From: DATBMY01 sp036554605
GTDB lineage: Bacteria > Acidobacteriota > Blastocatellia > UBA7656
Reading direction: 5' to 3'
Assembly: GCA_036554605.1 (NCBI GenBank)
Contig: DATBMY010000408.1
Coordinates: 1 to 7,782, forward strand
DNA: 7,782 bases
A program made the translations under genes and the position numbers. The stretch's first letter is position 1, and each line of letters starts with the position of its first letter. Below are positions 6,611 through 7,782 of this stretch, one piece after another. Under the pieces are notes generated by a model, which worked only from the letters and a program-made list of their open reading frames with translations, searched no databases and was not told the origin of the DNA.

Positions 6611-7426
6611 TTAATAGTTATTCGACAGGCGATTGCTCGCGCCGCCCGAGAACGTGGCTGCCTGGGGCGCCGTGGGCGCGGCGGCGGCTATAGTCTTAGC
6701 GGTGCGCGATCCATGCGCGCGCGTCGAGTTGTAGCGCGCGGTGATGCTGCGGACATAGTTTTGAGTCTCGCGATACCTGGGAACCTGATTGCCGTATTTG
6801 AAGACCGCGCCTTCGCCCGCATTATATCCCGCGAGCACGAGTTTGATGTCGCCGTCGAAAGTATCGTGCAGGAAGCGCAGGTAGCGTGCGCCGCCCTCTA
6901 TGTTCTGCGCCGGGTCATATGGGTTGACCACGCCGAAGCGCCGCGCCGTCGCGGGCATCAACTGCATCAATCCCATTGCTCCTTTATAGGACCGCGCGCG
7001 CAACTTGAATCCGGACTCCTGCCGCATGACGGCGACGATCAGATTCGGATCGATGCCGTTGCGCTGGGCCGACTGCTGGACCAGCTCGTCTAGTTTCGGA
7101 TCGCCCGTCGTCTCCATACCTGGAGGAACGGCGGCTTGAGTGCCGGGCATAACAAGCGGGCGCGGCGTCGAGGCGGCGGCCTTCTCGGCCGGTTTTGCGG
7201 CCGGTTTCTTTCCGGCTTCTTTCGACTTCAGGCCGTCGGCCGCGGCAGCCGTCTCGGGCTTTCGCACAGCTATCTGTGTCTCGTGGACCGACATCATAGG
7301 CGTGCGCGCGGGCTTACTGGCGTCGATCGCGGCCTCGGCTTCAAAAGCCATGCTCTGCTGCTGCGCTCTGGCCTGGCCGGCCAGTGCTATCAATACGATT
7401 GCGGCAAGGATGGTTGGTAGCCTCAA
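6611..7426 (-). CDS. Exported lytic transglycosylase (SLT domain)
   Basis: Muramidase-like enzyme that cleaves the MurNAc-GlcNAc bond of peptidoglycan non-hydrolytically. Numbering is from TTG 7426 (271 residues). A signal peptide with core ILAAIVLIALAG has a likely cleavage after ARA (residue 21). A low-complexity Ala/Lys/Pro linker (about 22-105) leads to an SLT domain (about 110-235). Motifs: Glu137 in RQESGF (catalytic acid/base), GLMQLMPATA (152-161), AGYNAGEGAV (199-208) and ETQNYV (220-225). The C-terminal tail is rich in Ala, Ser and Thr. TTG is chosen because GGGAGGG precedes it closely and the signal peptide then begins the protein. The frame stays open to 7627, but that extension is mostly translated heptamer repeat. 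No lipobox is seen, so it is probably periplasmic and soluble. The amidase follows on the same strand. Confidence 0.88.
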   Translation of the reverse strand: MRLPTILAAIVLIALAGQARAQQQSMAFEAEAAIDASKPARTPMMSVHETQIAVRKPETAAAADGLKSKEAGKKPAAKPAEKAAASTPRPLVMPGTQAAVPPGMETTGDPKLDELVQQSAQRNGIDPNLIVAVMRQESGFKLRARSYKGAMGLMQLMPATARRFGVVNPYDPAQNIEGGARYLRFLHDTFDGDIKLVLAGYNAGEGAVFKYGNQVPRYRETQNYVRSITARYNSTRAHGSRTAKTIAAAAPTAPQAATFSGGASNRLSNNY

Positions 7427-7430
7427 TTGA

Positions 7431-7499
7431 CCCTCCCGGTTTATCAGGCTTTTCGTTCGATATGGGGACGTGGTCGAGTGGAGTTGAAAACCCGGAGGG
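7431..7499 (-). promoter_or_regulatory. Shine-Dalgarno and possible anti-Shine-Dalgarno in the transglycosylase leader
   Basis: The ribosome binding site CCGGGAGGG (7439-7431) directly precedes the TTG start. Upstream in the same leader, CCCTCCGGG (7499-7491) can pair with it: six contiguous pairs CCCTCC/GGAGGG, or eight pairs with one bulge. Such pairing would hide the ribosome binding site in a hairpin with a loop of about 50 nt. The complementarity is seen; a regulatory role is inferred. No convincing promoter is visible between 7427 and 7535. Confidence 0.4.
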
Positions 7500-7535
7500 A
7501 GCTGCTTTCCAACTTCACTTCGGCGGCCAGTCATT

Positions 7536-7695
7536 CTTTGAAGGATGAAGGATGAGGGATGAGGGATGAAGAATGAAGGGGTGAAGGGGTGAAAGGGTGA
7601 AAGGGTGAATGGGCCAGCTATCCCCACTCATCTTTCATCCTCGTCCTTCATCCTTTCGGTTCATCCGCCATACTTCATCCTTCACCCTTTCAAAG
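7536..7695. repeat. Array of 7-8 nt repeats with a degenerate inverted copy
   Basis: From 7539 the plus strand reads five 7-nt units (TGAAGGA twice, TGAGGGA twice, TGAAGAA) and then five 8-nt units (TGAAGGGG twice, TGAAAGGG twice, TGAATGGG) to 7613. After a 10-nt gap, 7624-7690 holds degenerate copies of the same words in inverted orientation (TTCATCC, TTCACCC and variants). The block is bounded by CTTTGAA (7536-7542) and TTCAAAG (7689-7695). The right half overlaps the 3' part of the proposed riboswitch. Together with the leader (7427-7535) and the riboswitch, this explains the 356-nt stretch without a gene at the right end. Confidence 0.85.
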
Positions 7696-7745
7696 ACCTT
7701 GGCTTTGCGACCCAGGATCGCTCCTGGTGTGCCTTTATCGGTGAC
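7650..7745 (-). promoter_or_regulatory. c-di-GMP-I (GEMM) riboswitch aptamer upstream of the lytic transglycosylase gene
   Basis: On the minus strand GATAAAGGCACACC (7739-7726) leads into a perfect 6-bp stem CCAGGA/TCCTGG capped by a GCGA (GNRA) tetraloop (7721-7718). GGGTCGCAAAGCC (7713-7701) and AAGGTCT follow. This matches the GEMM-I core: GGCAAACC, a GNRA-capped stem, then GGGACGCAAAGCC. The proposed 3' half GGCGGATGAACCGAAA (7669-7654) has GC and CCGAAA at the same 7-nt spacing as in known aptamers but is otherwise divergent. Two core positions differ (GGCACACC for GGCAAACC, GGGTCGC for GGGACGC). Such riboswitches control envelope, motility and cell-wall genes in response to c-di-GMP or, in one variant, cGAMP. 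The 5' half is convincing by eye; the 3' half is tentative. A possible -10 (TATTAG, 7776-7771) lies at the window edge. Confidence 0.7.
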
Positions 7746-7782
7746 GCTTCAAAACAACTACGACGCCAGTCTAATATGCCCG

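Noticed and set aside
6413..7093. Long plus-strand open frame (226 codons) opposite the amidase start and the transglycosylase
   Set aside because: It has no recognisable domain, runs antisense to the SLT domain with its intact catalytic motifs, and covers the amidase promoter. It is a shadow frame in GC-rich DNA.
6512..7471. Shared 12-mer ATATGGGGACGT at 6512-6523 (amidase leader) and 7460-7471 (transglycosylase leader) as a common operator
   Set aside because: In a window of this size a few shared 12-mers are expected by chance. The copies sit at different distances from their start codons, and only one is next to a recognisable promoter.
7539..7613. CRISPR array
   Set aside because: The units are 7-8 nt with no spacers between them, and no cas genes are present. 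This is a short tandem repeat.
7607..7625. Alternative riboswitch 3' half reading GGATAGCTGGCCCA on the minus strand
   Set aside because: It resembles GATAGCCGG but lacks four bases before the CC and would require the aptamer to span the repeat. The closer GGCGGATGAACCGAAA block keeps the correct spacing.
7691..7745. tRNA or other small structured RNA gene
   Set aside because: There is only one clear hairpin, with a GNRA loop, and no acceptor or T-loop pattern. The flanking conserved bases fit the GEMM aptamer instead.

Overview
The window looks like a moderately GC-rich chromosomal segment of a Gram-negative-type bacterium. My best guess is Acidobacteriota (Blastocatellia-like). This rests on general resemblance of the proteins and on the intergenic repeats, so it is an inference. 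No transposase, integrase, phage gene, rRNA, tRNA or CRISPR array is visible.

Left part (1-3100). The last codons of a sensor histidine kinase enter from the left on the plus strand and meet dCTP deaminase (dcd, minus) tail to tail. dcd is divergent from an AMP-forming acyl-CoA synthetase (plus). That gene in turn converges on a two-gene minus-strand operon: a SixA-type phosphohistidine phosphatase followed, with overlapping stop and start codons, by a very small two-helix membrane protein.

Middle (3100-4480). A divergent intergenic region carries the sixA promoter and an inverted, heptamer-based repeat with a G-quadruplex motif on each strand. It precedes a site-2-type intramembrane zinc protease with a CBS pair. 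The protease ends tail to tail with the next gene. The 78-nt gap is filled by a second heptamer-type inverted repeat whose 14-bp perfect arms abut both stop codons.

Right part (4481-7782). Two secreted peptidoglycan enzymes lie in tandem on the minus strand: a lytic transglycosylase and, downstream of it, an N-acetylmuramoyl-L-alanine amidase with TPR, AMIN and Amidase_3 domains. The amidase has its own good promoter. The lytic transglycosylase has a leader of more than 300 nt. At its 5' end this leader carries what I read as a c-di-GMP-I (GEMM) riboswitch. After that comes an array of 7-8 nt repeats complementary to the distal part of the aptamer, then a possible anti-Shine-Dalgarno segment. 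This layout suggests second-messenger control of cell-wall remodelling, with the repeats possibly acting as the switching platform. It is the most interesting part of the window.

Several of the longest possible reading frames start too far upstream. Shine-Dalgarno sequences and promoters move the likely starts of sixA, the amidase and the lytic transglycosylase downstream, as noted in each entry.
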